From contig CM038471.1 in NCBI GenBank assembly GCA_021464415.1, positions 32,523,234 to 32,587,233 of the forward strand: a stretch of DNA of 64,000 nucleotides. Direction: 5' to 3'. Below are positions 36,788 to 48,840 of the stretch, piece by piece (the first letter of the stretch is position 1; each line of letters begins with the position of its first letter). Source of the DNA: Lonicera japonica. Lineage: Eukaryota; Streptophyta; Magnoliopsida; Dipsacales; Caprifoliaceae. The notes below the pieces were generated by a model that saw only the letters and a list, made by a program, of their open reading frames with translations, did no database searches and was not told the DNA's origin. The position numbers were made by a program, and so were the translations under genes.

Positions 36788-36991
36788 GTTGAACCAGGCC
36801 TCAATCCGATAATTGACCAGTAGATGGCTAAGATGAACTTTCTACCCGGGCAGGGGTTAGGAAAGGCCAATTAGGGGATCTCACAACCACTTACAATCAA
36901 AACCAATCCCAAAAAATCTGGGATAGGATGGACCCAGGATAAGAAGAAATAACCATAGAAGCCCCGAGGCCTTCCCAATGAGATAATATGT

Positions 36992-37765
36992 ATGACAGAG
37001 ACCTCCCCCAAGACTTTCAGTTGGTCGACGGAACTAGAGTCATCAGAAGCCTCAGAAGGATCAGACCCAGCATCCCTTTGGATACAGCAAATTACCCGTT
37101 CAGGAAGGGTATATCAGCCACCACCAATGGATGCCGAGAAATCACCGCCTCCTAAGGAAATAAGAGAGGATCGAGTACTGGAACAGTTGAAGAAAACCCA
37201 GGCACACATCACCATTTGGGGTCTCTTGGTTGCCTCCAAACCTCACAGGACTGCCTTCATCAAACTCCTAGACGAGGCCGTCATATCACCAGATTCCACG
37301 CCAGAACAATTACCAAACATAATTGGGTCGCTTACAGTCCAAAGAACTTTGTCATTTTCAGATGAAGACTTATCTCCACTGGGAAAGAAACACAGTCTGG
37401 CCCTCCATATTACTGTCCGAACCCGAGGAAAAATTCTGCCACAGGTCCTCATTGACAATGGGTCAACCATAAATGTATGCCCTTTGAAAACAGCCAAATG
37501 TTTGGGTATTTTTGATTCAGAGCTTTCTCCATCAGTTGTAACCGTTAGAGCCTATGACAACACTAGGAGGGCCGTTCTGGGTTCTTTGAAGCTTGATCTC
37601 ATGGTCGGTCCCGGAAACTTTTTGGCCGACTTTCAAATCATAGACATTCCCTCTAGTTTTAACCTCCTGTTGGGAAGAGCATGGCTACACGATATAAGAG
37701 CACTCCCCTCCTCCTTACACCAGAAGATTAAGATACCGTTCGAATGGAAGATAAGCACCATCTAA
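36992..37765 (+). pseudogene. Retroviral-type aspartic protease region
   Basis: An open stretch contains the protease active site VLIDNGSTINVCPLKTAKCLG, where the usual D-x-G is D-N-G as in many Tat proteins. The flap/substrate strand GNFLADFQIIDIPSSFNLLLGRAWLHD follows. It would cleave the Gag-Pol polyprotein. It is separated from gag by stops at 36785-36990, and the frame ends at TAA 37763 well before the RT. Confidence 0.85.
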
Positions 37766-37861
37766 GAAGATCCTGAAAGGACCTTGGCGGATCTAGAATT
37801 ACCTGTCTTGGGCATCGGGAGTCAAAGCATACAGCTGGGAGGCTTTTCTTACGAGTCTTAA

Positions 37862-38605
37862 GTGCAAGCCCTCACCACCCAGAGAATCAAGTATCTTTCC
37901 CCTGATAATATCCCCGGTCTCAGCGCCAAAATCCCAAATATGCTGAGAACGATGAAATACTTACCTGGAGCCAGCTTGGGAATGGGGCAGCCAGGATTAC
38001 TTCAGGCCTTAGAACCAGTAACGAGGCATGAAAGAGAAAGGTTGGGGTACCAACACACCGAAGAAGACAACCAAGAGAAAAGGGCTCGAGGGCATCAATA
38101 TCCGAGTTTTAGCTCTCTTAATGGGTTTTTTGTCAAAGAAGGAGAGGACTTCCCCTTTTGCGGCTTTCAGGAGCCTTGGAGAAAGAGCGACGGAGATAAC
38201 CTTCCAGGATGGAAAATCTTCTATGAAGAGGACCTTTATATCAAGGAAAATATTATACACAGCTTCTTTACCAAGTTAACGATCGGGCCGAGAGAAGAAA
38301 ATAAAGACGAGGACGATGAAGAGGAAGAAATGATCGGAGATCTCTTCGACGTCATGGCTCTAGAGGATGATGAGCCAAGAGACGACCATGTACACTTAAT
38401 ACACGCTAATCCATATTACCAGGAAAAGGGGGAAAATAGTGAAATTGTAAGGGTAAGAGATAAGAGTGAGGGTAGGGCTAAGGAGGAGTCTCTTCTAGAT
38501 TTACTTTTCAAACTTGTACCTGTAAGCACTATTATTAATGAAGAAGATTCTATTTTGCGGTATCCTGTTAGTTCTGATTATGTAATTGCTTATATGGAAA
38601 TATAA
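37862..38605 (+). pseudogene. Protease-RT linker region of Tat pol
   Basis: An open frame between protease and reverse transcriptase. It has a G-patch-like segment (LGMGQPGLLQALEP) seen in Tat/Athila pol linkers, then an acidic stretch (EDEDDEEEE-like). No catalytic domain is recognised. Confidence 0.55.
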
Positions 38606-39659
38606 AGACTAAATGAACACCCTGAACAGGAGGAGCAGCGCATACGGAGCGAAGAGGGGACATTCTTGTGATTAATCTCGGGACAAAAGAGGAAAAGAAA
38701 GAAGTTCGTATTGGGGCGAATCTAAATGAGACAGAAAGAGAAGAATTCACACAAACTCTGAAGGAGTACATGGATATCTTCGCCTGATCCTATGCCAATA
38801 TGCCAGGATTTATGCCGATATGCCAGGATTGAACAGCCAGATAGTAATACACGAGATACACACCAAGCCGGAGTTTAGGCCCGTCAAGCAGAAATTGAAA
38901 AAACTTACGCCTGAATGGTCCCTGAAAGTAAAAGAAGAAGTGATGAAACAACTGAGTGTGGGGTTCTTGCGAGTAATCAAGTACCCTTTATGGTTAGCCA
39001 AGATTGTGCCTATTCCAAAGGCAAATGGGAAGGTCTGCATGTGTGTAGATTACCGAGATCTCAATAAAGTTTGCCTAAAAGACGATTTCTCATTACCCAA
39101 CATTGATTTGATAGTGGATAATATTGCCAACCATGCCTTGAAGTCGTTCGTAGACGGTTTCGCTGGGTATAATCAGATCAAGATGCACCCAGAGCACCAA
39201 GAAAAAATGACATTTATCACGCCATGGGGAACATATTGCTACACCGTTATGCCATTCGGGCTGAAGAATGCCGGGGCAACATATGAGAGGGCAGCTACAG
39301 TTATCTTCCACGACATGATTCACAAAAAAGTAGAAGTATATATGGACGATATGATAATCAAGTCGAAGGAGAGGGAAGGCCATGTACCAGCCTTACGAGC
39401 TTTTTTTGACCACTTCCGCCAGTACCAGATGAGACTCAATCCGCAGAAATGTGTGTTTAGGGTAACCAATGGAAAACTCCTGGGCTATGTCATCAGTAAA
39501 AAAGGAATCGAGCTAGACCCTGCCAAGGTTCGAGCTATGCGAGATATGCCCGAACCTCGTACTGAGAAAGAAGTCTGGGGATTTTTGAGTAATTTACGGT
39601 ACATCAGCAGGTTATCTCTCAACTTACTCAGACTTACGAACCCATCTTCGAATTCCTGA
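38606..39659 (+). pseudogene. Reverse transcriptase domain
   Basis: The open part (38820-39659) contains VKQKLKKLTPEW, the fingers and palm blocks KVCMCVDYRDLNKVC, FVDGFAGYNQIKM, TVMPFGLKNAGATYERA and the catalytic VEVYMDDMIIKSK, followed by LGYVISKKGIELDPAKV. It copies element RNA to DNA. The upstream segment with the usual INLGT and YMDIFA motifs is broken by stops and by a small duplication of ATATGCCAGGATT around 38800-38830. The C-terminal part continues after a stop at 39657 in another frame. Confidence 0.92.
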
Positions 39660-39811
39660 GGAAGTCTTCACCAGGAGAATAGGACGATCAGTGCCATGAG
39701 GCTTTTGATAGAATCAAAGACTACTTCTCCAACCCTCCAGTATTAGCCCCACCACAGACCGAGCTACCACTAATCCTATACCTAACAGTCATTAATTCGG
39801 CTATAGGAGCC

Positions 39812-40453
39812 ATGCTAGCCCAACATGTGATTGATACCCGAAAAGAACAGGCCATCTACTACATCAGCAAAAAAATGTCCCCATTTGAGATAAACTACAT
39901 GTCATTGGAGAAATCATGCACCGCTCTTGTTTGGGTAACACAGAAATTACGGCACTACATGCTGGTTTTCCCGGTCATCTTGGCATCACGAATAGATCCG
40001 CTAAAATACCTATTCGAGAAACCAGCTCTTTCAAACCGTATAGCAAAATGGTTATTCCTACTCACCGAATTCGACATTACCTACATAACCCAGAAGGCAG
40101 TCAAAGGCAAGATCATAGCTGACTACCTAGCCCACAATCCAATATTGGGGGATATGTTCGAAGAAGTCGAGTTCCCAGATGAAACTATCATGAATATCGA
40201 GATCGATGAAGACTGGAAATTGTACTTTGACGGGGCCGCTAACCGAAACGAGAACGGGATAGGCATCCTGTTAGTCTCTCCAGACCAAACCCACTCCCCG
40301 GTATCATATCGTCTAGACTTCTTCTGCACCAACAATGTGGCCGAGTATGAAGCCTGTATAATCGGATTAGAGATCGCGCTCCAAAAAGGTATAAAGAGAA
40401 TACAAGTGTACGGAGATTCGGCATTAGTAGTCCACCAAGTTCTAAACGAATAG
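39812..40453 (+). pseudogene. RNase H region with second (archaeal-type) RNase H
   Basis: The first half is the connection/RNase H1 remnant (AIYYISKKMSPFEINYMSLEK, FDITYITQKAVKGKIIADYLA). The second half begins WKLYFDGAANRNENGIG and continues NNVAEYEACIIGLEIAL, then YGDSALVVHQV. These hold the catalytic Asp, Glu and Asp of an archaeal-type RNase H. This extra RNase H domain is diagnostic of the Tat lineage. A TAG after 40450 ends the frame early. Confidence 0.9.
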
Positions 40454-40588
40454 AAGATCAGAGATGAGAAGTTAGTGCCATACCTTGCCCAACCGGAGGA
40501 TGTCGCATGAAGATTTGAGCATTCGGAGTTTTACTATGTCCCCAGGTCACAAAACAGTTTTGCTGACGCACTAGCAACCCTGGCATCT

Positions 40589-41958
40589 ATGATTGATATC
40601 CCGGAGGGGATAGAAGAAATAACTTTTACCGTACAAAGAAGATCAGGACCAGCACACTGCATGGCCCTTGAGGTAGAGAATGAAAAGAATGGGGACTCAA
40701 CCACTTGGTTTCACGACATCTGGAACCTATTGAAAAATCATCGGTATCTCGAGGAAACAGACAAGAGAACGCGGGTCACACTCAGGAGATTAGCATCAAG
40801 GTTCATACTTTGTGCCGGAAGGCTGTATAAAAGGAACTACGACTGGACCTATCTCCAATGTCTCACTGAAGAAGAATCTGTCAAAATGATGGATCAGATA
40901 CATGGGGGCGATTGTGGACCTCATATGAGCGATCATACACTTGCCCGCAAAATCATCAGATAAGGTTATTACCGGTCTACCCTGCAGAACGACTGCGTTA
41001 ACCATGTACGGTTGTACGCCGTTGTCACAAGTGCCAAATCTCTGCTAAATCTCAGAAACTTCCTCCGAAAGAGTTGTACAACATGACTGCTTCCTGGCCT
41101 TTCGCAACCTAAGGAATCGACATCATTGGAAAGATTTCACCCAAAGTCAGCAACGGCCATGAATTCATACTAGTGGCCATCAACTACTTCACCAAATGGG
41201 TAGAAGCCGAGTCTTTCCAAACCCTTGACGTCAGAAAAGTTGCCCGATTCACCAAACGAAATATCATCTATCGGTATGGGGTCCCACACGAGATCATCTC
41301 GGACAACGGCACCCACTTCGAAGGAGAGGTTAATACAGTCATGGAGGAATACGGTATTACCAGACACAGATCTTCGCCATACAAACCACAAGCCAATGGG
41401 GCAGTTGAGGCCGCCAATAAGAACCTGAAGAATATCCTAAGCAAGATGACCGACACCTATCGAGACTGGCCCGAAAAATTACCATATGCATTGTGGGGAT
41501 ACTGCACCATCGAGAGGGTCTCTACCGGAGCAACCCCATTCTCCCTTACATACGGGATGGAAGCAGTCCTCCCTGTTGAATTAGAGGTCCCCTCCCTCAG
41601 AGTAATGCTAGAGAATCAAGTTAACGAGCTGGACTGGGCCCAGGCACGTTACAACGAGCTGGCCTTGCTAGATGAGAAGAGATTGAGAGCCTCATACCAC
41701 CACCAAGGGTATTAGAAGAGAATCGCTCAAGCATTTAACCAGAAAGTAAAGACTCGAGGTATCAATGAGAACGACATCGTGTTGAAAGAAATTCGAGAGC
41801 CAGCCAGAGACCCAAAGGGAAAGTTCGGACAGAAATAGACAGGGCCGTACATCGTCAAAGAGATTGACACAGGGGGTGCCGCCATACTCATTGACTTTGA
41901 CGGACAATTACTACATTCATCAGTCAACATGGATCGTTTGAAAAAGTATTATCAATAG
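40589..41958 (+). pseudogene. Integrase
   Basis: The order of parts is complete. The HHCC zinc finger (MMDQIHGGDCGPHMSDHTLARKI) is followed by a broken CHKC part. The catalytic core has GIDIIGK with the first Asp, SDNGTHFEG with the second Asp and NGAVEAANKN with the catalytic Glu. The C-terminal part ends at TAG 41956-41958. In-frame stops occur (after HTLARKIIR, and TAA in place of the Trp before GIDIIGK). It would insert the cDNA with a 5-bp duplication. Confidence 0.92.
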
Positions 41959-42177
41959 ATGTAACATGTATAGATAAGAACTACGTAAACCTGAGCCCCA
42001 ACCCAAACTTGTGTTTTTGAAAAATCAAAAGAGGAACGTAGGCAACCTGAGAAGTGACTTCAGGCCTGGTTTAAACATTGTAAAAAAAGTTATTTCTCAT
42101 AAAACAGTCCATCGTATATTATTAAGGTGGTTCAGAACACCGAAAGTTACAAAGGAGATACAATATACAAAAAAAAC

Positions 42178-43434
42178 CTAATCCCTAGGGGTTGGCCAAG
42201 TAGGATCCTCAGTGGCCAAATTAATTCGAGCCTCATCCAGGATCTGGTACGCAAAGATGATGCTCTCAACTGTGGGCTCAGAATCCATGAACCGGAACCA
42301 CTCCATTTGGAAGGGATCGTCAATCAGCTCCCCTTCCAGAGACCCCCAATGAGAACGGATGATGTCAGCCCGGAGGGGCCGGGTAATACTAAAATGGGCA
42401 TAGTTGAACTGACGAGTCAGTCGAGCACGCCACATTCTCTCCACTGATAAAGAAACATGCTGGGTCACAAACTTAGACATGGAAGAAAAGTTGTTCAGGC
42501 CGAGGGTAATGTCCTGAGAAACGTTGAACTGCTGAAAAAGACGTCCTGGGAGATAAAAGGAAGTGAACCAGAGCCCACGGAGCCGAACGTAATTCTTCCC
42601 TCCGGTACTAAGCACCATCACCCTCAGCTTCCACCAAGGAATGTTCCACCAAATAGCCCAAAAATTCTCTGAAAATCACACTGTCCAATCAGAGGAAGAC
42701 ATGGTCAAAACACCAAAGAGGGGATAACGAAAGAAGTGCGTCGGGTTGTCTAGTCGAACCCCATTGAAACCTACCGATCGGAAACGCTCCAACAGCCACT
42801 TGTATAGTAGACGCGGACTTCCCCTGAAGAAGGGTGAAGCTCCCCTTTGAAGATCATGTAGGTCGTTCAGAGTCTCTGCAAGAACGATGGGCAATATAGA
42901 CTCTCTATTCCTATCCTGGTAAATCAAACTCAGAATAGTCGGATCAACACGAGAAGAGCCCGTCACCAGTAGCATATCAGGAACAAGACAGATTAAGGCT
43001 GCCGCAGTACGCCCCATGCTATAAGAGGCTCTCTCTTCGTAACAATGAAATAACCTCACCATTTTGTGGAGGTCAAGAAGCCCGTCGATAATAAAACCAT
43101 CACAGGCCGCTTGGGGAACGACTAACAGAGCAATCAGCATATCTCGAGGACCAATTTTTTCTATGGAAACAGCCATCGAGAGATGAACGTCAGACCGCAA
43201 CAGTCAGGAAAACTCCTCGTAAGTCGGGCAGAGCTCATCTAACTCAAAACGGAAAAGATGATCCACAGGGCTCCAGAAATACAAAGCGCCTAACAAAAAG
43301 GAAAAATCTATAAGACGATAGCACCTGCTCGCTAAAGGACTGAATGCACCAAAGTTGAAGCCATTCTCAGAAGATATCAAAGCATTTCAGGCTTCAACAT
43401 AAGAAAAATCAGAATTTGTAAAATAAGAAGACAT
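42178..43434 (-). pseudogene. Antisense ORF 2 of the Tat-type element, DUF7745-like
   Basis: A single frame of 418 codons runs on the minus strand from ATG 43434 (MSSYFTNSDF) to the stop at 42178 with only three in-frame stops (codon 16, before LLRSDVHL, and after SSDWTV) and no frameshift. The segments YFWSPVDHLFRFELDELCPTYEEF, ILPIVLAETLNDLHDLQRG and SPRLLYKWLLERF resemble the DUF7745/plant-mobile-domain group, whose cellular role is unknown. It has its own TATA box at 43473-43480, about 40 bp upstream. Extra antisense ORFs after pol are known in Tat-lineage elements. The role may be regulatory or transposition-related; that is inference. Confidence 0.8.
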
Positions 43435-43472
43435 TTTGGAGAGGTGTGGGGATGAAGGAAGGCAGATGGATG

Positions 43473-43560
43473 TACTTATAGCAAAAAAAGAGGGTCTTGT
43501 ACCTGTTTGTCGGGCGATAAACCCATATCCAAGAGGGATTGTCGTGCGACAATCTTATGT
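43473..43560 (-). promoter_or_regulatory. Antisense promoter with palindrome boxes (for antisense ORF 2)
   Basis: On the minus strand a TATA box TATAAGTA (43473-43480) precedes antisense ORF 2. Immediately upstream (43500-43557) lie two degenerate copies of the LTR palindrome, TTTGTCGGGCGATAAA and ATTGTCGTGCGACAAT. The arrangement copies that of the LTR promoter. Confidence 0.65.
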
Positions 43561-46261
43561 GGATAACCCTGTTTTTTGCCTTTCTTACACATAAGAGTCA
43601 TTTTTGCCAAAAGAATCACTTTTGAATGCATTTTTTGCTCACTACGTTCTTTTGCAGGGACCCTAAGTACCACCGCGTTACAAGGTATGACTCCTAAATT
43701 ACTGATTCATATAATTATATCTTTCATCATATATAGGGAATAGATATATATCACCAACACAAATAAAGATTTTTATAAAATCACATAAAAACAGTTTTAA
43801 AAAAACTAAGGAACTACTAACAAAATCTAAGTCTAATGTCTAAAAATAAAAAAACTACATATCTGTTTGAAACTAACTAAATGCATGAAAGAAAAGCTAA
43901 TCTCTCCGAGCGCGCTTCGACACGCTCCCACTGTCACCCAAACCCTCCTCAGGAGTAGGATTGACCACTGGGACGTCCGAACGAGAGGGAATTGCTACCT
44001 AGGAGGGCCCCGTCGACTGGACCGGAGCCGTGGGGTGAATCACCGAAGACTGAGATCGCCTGGAGGTCCGGCTACTGCTTCTCCGAGACTCCGTCCGAGC
44101 ACGAGAGGAAGACAGAGGGTCATCTGCCCGCAGGGAAATATCGATCGCCCTCTGATAGTCGCGCATGTATATCGTGGGGTCTCGACCAACGTACTGGAAA
44201 AGGTTCCAGCTGTAGAGATACTGGGAATGCCAAGCTCTCAGATCCGCCACACACACGCTCACCCGCTGTAAAAGAAAAGAAAAAAGAATCAGCACAGTTA
44301 AAATAAATAAACATGGGTATGAAGGGATATTGAGGGAAGAAAAAACATATACCTCATCATCAGGACGACTACCCAAGTAATCGAATGTATCCTCGGGAAG
44401 GGGATACTCGGGCACTATATATCGACGTAGACCGGCGCCAACATAAGAAATGTCCCCGAAGGAGTGGTGGCAAATCTATCGGATGAACAGACGAACCCGT
44501 CGGTATAGCAGCAGAAGTAGACCCACCCTCCTCGCTAATCGGGAATAGAGGAGGTCGAGAGGATGAGCCACCAAGACCTGGAGATCGGCCAGAGGGCCCA
44601 TGGCAGCTGATGGAAGAGGAGTCAGCGTGGCATAAGTGCGGACACCCGGAGGGTCCACAACGGCCGTCTCTCTCAGAAGCGGGACCCCGCTAGAAGGAGT
44701 GGTCGCAGCGGCAGGAGGGGTCCGTCCAAACTGCTCATAATCGACCCTGAAGTCTGCAGGCTCCCAGGACCGCTCAGAAAAATCTGCTCCCCCTCTCTCA
44801 GCAGCGTCAGCAGCATCAAAAATAGCCCCCCGAAGATACCGACGAACCGGTAGGAAACTCAAAACCCTCAACACGCTGCTCCTCCATGGGTGTCGTCTGA
44901 GGAGGCTGCTCTGGAACCGCTGTTGCCCCACCTCCCTCAGGTCTATCATCACCGCCCTCGGTGGCGGCGGGAACGTCCCTCTCTCCCTCGGGGTCATCGT
45001 TATCGGAATCCAAAATATTATCCCTCTGATCAGGGACATGCGGCAGATGACCGGGGACCGTCCTGGACAAATAGGTCTGTCCTCATATGTAGTTGGGATC
45101 GCCTCCTAACTCCCGGTACCTCTCGTAGAAGACCCGCCCTCAAGTCCCCTTCCGCTCCCTCATTAAGTAACGGGCAGCGAAGGCAGTGTAGTCTCCCTCC
45201 TCGGTGAATGTCTGAAAGCCAAGCCCGTCAACTAGAGCCTGCACCGTCACCGGATCGATCTCACCCGTCCGCCTCATCAAAACTGGTGGGAATAAAAGAA
45301 CTCGGGACCACTAGGCCAGTGTATGCTGGTGAATAACCCTCTCGTCCAAATAAAAGTGAAGGCCGTACTCGTTCCTGATAAGCCGCCTGGTCCTCGAGAT
45401 AGTCAAAGCCCGACCATACCCGAAGTGGAGACCCAGATCACCCCAAGGGGCCCACTCAATTTGAACAAAAGAACAAAATTTTATTTCAGTTATTTTTATT
45501 TCTATTTTTTTATTTTATGGAAAGAAAGGAATACTAAGATATTTACCTGCTCTTCCAGCAGGTCATGAATAGCAGCATCATCAGTCTCCCAGGTCCGATA
45601 GACATAAGGAGCTCTATAGTTCCCCGCGATGAATCGGCGGAGAAGGGGAAATGATCCTCGTTCTCAACGAAGAGATCCACCTAGGCGAGACCCAGACGGG
45701 TATAAGCCACGAACCAACTCTGAAGAGGAGACATAAAGAATATCAGCAACAATTAACAGATAATATGTAAAGGACTGAAACAAAGATGAAAGGGCATAAA
45801 TTTATACCTCCCACAGCAATGAGAAGCCCTTGAGGTTCAGGGCCAAACAACGGGAAACCTGGTCCATAGCATCGTAAAGAACAGCAAGAATAAAGCCGCC
45901 CTAGTCGTAATCGAACATAATGCTAAAATCTCGAAGATAAGGCAGCCACCAGAGATGGGCTGTGTCCCCCCCTCGGGCCTCGAACAAATCATAAAACGTC
46001 AGCAAAAGAAGGACGCGGGCATATTGGCGCGCCTCCTATCGGGTCATCGGCACTCCCAAAGCAACCAGGCGAGCTCTCTCTGTCGCCAGACGTGTAACCA
46101 ATACCGCTCGGGGTATCGTATTACCAAAACTCCGTCGCTCCAAAAACCATCTAAGTGCACCAACGATACCCTCTGCCGTCAGACACAAAGGGACATCGAT
46201 CTGGATAGGGACTCCCCCTGAAGGAATCTCGATCAGAGCAAATAGGTCCAGGGGGTCATGG

Positions 46262-46543
46262 TCATCTCCCCCCCCAACTCTAGTGGAAGGTATGAGTGGT
46301 GTCCCACCAATAAGAAGCCAACGCCGACACCAACACCGGTGCCCTAGATACCCGCTCCGGGAGGGCGTCGAAAAGAGGGCCAAATGGAGTTACAAGGAAT
46401 CGTCATCTCCCCCCAGCTCTAGTGGAAGGTATGAGTGGTGTCCCACCAATGAGAAGCCAACGCCAACACCGCCGCCCTAGATACCCAATCCGGGAGGGAG
46501 TCGAAAAGAGGGCCAAATGGAGTTGCAAGGAACAACTCCTGGA
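46262..46543. repeat. 141-bp tandem duplication inside antisense ORF 1
   Basis: Two adjacent copies begin TCATCTCCCC at 46262 and 46403 and run to CAAATGGAGTTRCAAGGAA. The period of 141 bp is a multiple of three. Both copies cover the mobile-domain part of exon 2, so one is an internal duplicate that disrupts the protein. Confidence 0.85.
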
Positions 46544-46647
46544 CAAGGGCCGGAGCCTGTCGCCACTCCAAAAAAATAGCGTTGGGAGAACCCCCAACCT
46601 CGGCCGACTCACTGCAGACAAAACGGAGATATAAATATAAGTAACTT

Positions 46648-47057
46648 GAGGGTACTTTGGTATAATTACGAGAGTTATAGGGTTATAAGGGTAAATTATG
46701 TAATTTTCCAAAACCTGAGGGTACTTTGGTGTAATTATGAGAGTTATAGGGTTATAAGGGTAAATTATGTAATTTTCCAAAACTTGAGGGTACTTTGGTG
46801 TAATTATGAGAGTTATAGGGTTATAAGGGTAAATTATGTAATTTTCCAAAACCTTAGGGTACTTTGGTGCAATTATGAGAGTTATAAGGTTAGAAGGGTA
46901 AATTATGTAATTTTCCAAAACCTGAGGGTACTTTGGTGTAATTATGAGAGTTATAGGGTTATAAGGGTAAATTATGTAATTTTCTAAAACCTGAGGGTAC
47001 TTTAGTGTAATTATGAGAGTTATAGGGTTATAAGGGTAAAATATGTAATTTTCTAAA
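46648..47057. repeat. 69-bp tandem repeat, six units
   Basis: Units start at 46648, 46717, 46786, 46855, 46924 and 46993, each GAGGGTACTTTGGTGTAATT followed by ATGAGAGTTATAGGG and ending in TTTTCCAAAACCT. The period is 69 (23 codons), so frames on both strands stay open. It lies within the first intron of antisense ORF 1. Units differ at only a few sites, so expansion is recent relative to the host element. Confidence 0.95.
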
Positions 47058-47459
47058 GGGTATCACAAGTAAAAGTATGTGTTCACTAAATCGGACGTTA
47101 TTTCTAGGCAGACATGCATACTAAACACAAAAATTGTTTAAATACATGCAGGAAACGACATAAATAATCGAACAAATAAAATACACGATAAGAAGACATA
47201 CCAGAGATTGTCGACGGATCTCGTGAGAAACAGGCTCCATCAAGAGCCAAGGAACATCCGGGACCGGAGCAGCCCGGGTAACATCTCGGTAGACTATCGC
47301 CCGACCGCGGTCCACCCCATCCTCACCGTACCTGTCGAGGTCCGCCCAGTCATCATGATGAGGGCTGCACCGGAGAACTCCTTGGGCATCGGTAAAGGTG
47401 ACCTCCTCCTGGTCACCCTCAAGTCTACACTACACCAAATTGGGCAAAATGTCACTAAA

Positions 47460-47640
47460 ATGCGCGGAGCCTTTGTCACGGTTTTAAACCGTCACAATAA
47501 GTTGTAACAGTTTTGAACCGAAACAAGGAAAAAATGGCACGATTTGTTAGCTTATAACACTTAATTTGTAACATTGTCACGGTTTTAAACCGTTACATTG
47601 GTAGCGGTATGATTGTAACGGTGTCAAACCGAGACAATTG
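47460..47640. repeat. CACTA left subterminal repeat array
   Basis: Repeats of TTTGTCACGGTTTTAAACCG and variants (GTAACAGTTTTGAACCG, CGGTGTCAAACCGAGACAA) in both orientations, mirroring those at 52757-53100. Confidence 0.85.
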
Positions 47641-48546
47641 TTAATTTAGGGCACGAAAATACGAGCGGGATAAAATTTTCATTCTCCCCCTTTTTTATTT
47701 TCACTTTCGCTCTCCTCTCCCTCTCTAATTTTTACGATATCCCTTTTTTCCCCTTTATTCTTCTCTCTCCCATCTCTCCCCCTTTCTCAAGCGCCCAAAA
47801 TCATCCCCTCTGCTCCTCTCATCTCTTCGCACCTCATTCTCCTCCCAAGCTCGATCCTCGCTCTCTCATCTCTTCGCACCTAGTCCCCTATCATCTAGCT
47901 CGATCCTCGCTCTCTCATCTCCTCCCACGCTCAACCCACTAGCTCAAACACACATGAGCCCTAGCCTCTACTAGCCATAGCCTCTCAAGTTCTCACTGAT
48001 CAACCCCTCTACTCAGCTTTCAAGGTCGCCGCTTGAGCCCCCAAACCCACGCTCACTGATCAACCCCTCTGTTCCTCTCATCTTCGCTCCTCATCTCCTC
48101 CCCCCTCAACCCTAGCCTCCGCACAAAATCTTAAACCTTCTAGCTCAAATGCACCTCATCTCCCTTTTATTAGCCTTAGCCTATCAAGTTCGCCGGCGTT
48201 TTGTATAGATTCAAGGTTGCTAAGTGAAGGTATGTTTTTTATTTTAAAATTTATATTCCGAAATTTGATTTTTTTGGCTAAATATTAGAGTTTCAATTAG
48301 TGTAGTTAATCTTGCTCATATTAAAGATTAAAGATTAAATATTAAACATTAGAGTTTTAATTAGTGTAGGTTTTTTTTGGCGAAATTTGCTAAGTCAAGG
48401 TGTGAATCAGTGTATGTAGATTAAAGATTTGAGGTTAAAACCTAATTTTCCAAGTATTCAAGGTTACAGCTTCTTTTAGATACATCCGTAGCCCTCACTC
48501 CCTACGGATGTGCGTGCTTAAGTTGTTAGTGAAGTACTCACATATA

Positions 48547-48599
48547 TTATTATTATTATTATTATTATTATTATGATGATGATGATGATGATGATGATG
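48547..48599. repeat. ATT/ATG trinucleotide microsatellite
   Basis: About nine TTA units followed by about nine TGA units within the CACTA element. Confidence 0.9.
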
Positions 48600-48840
48600 T
48601 TAATTAATCTAATTCATTACTTTGTTTTGTGTATCACTGAAATGGATTATTTCCATTGGAATTTTGGTTAGCGTTATTTGATTCGGCTGATGTTTTTTAT
48701 AATTTCTGCTGAATGTGCATAAATAATAATAAGGTTAATTACATTTACTCATCCTTAAAGTTTCTCATGATATATTTATTAGTAGAGATATGGGTACTAC
48801 TGATAGTTGTTTTTTATACAAATTTTTGAAATTTGTGCAG

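Noticed and set aside
46646..46987. Coding frames over the 69-bp repeats on both strands
   Set aside because: They are open only because the period is a multiple of three; the peptide repeats have no independent support.
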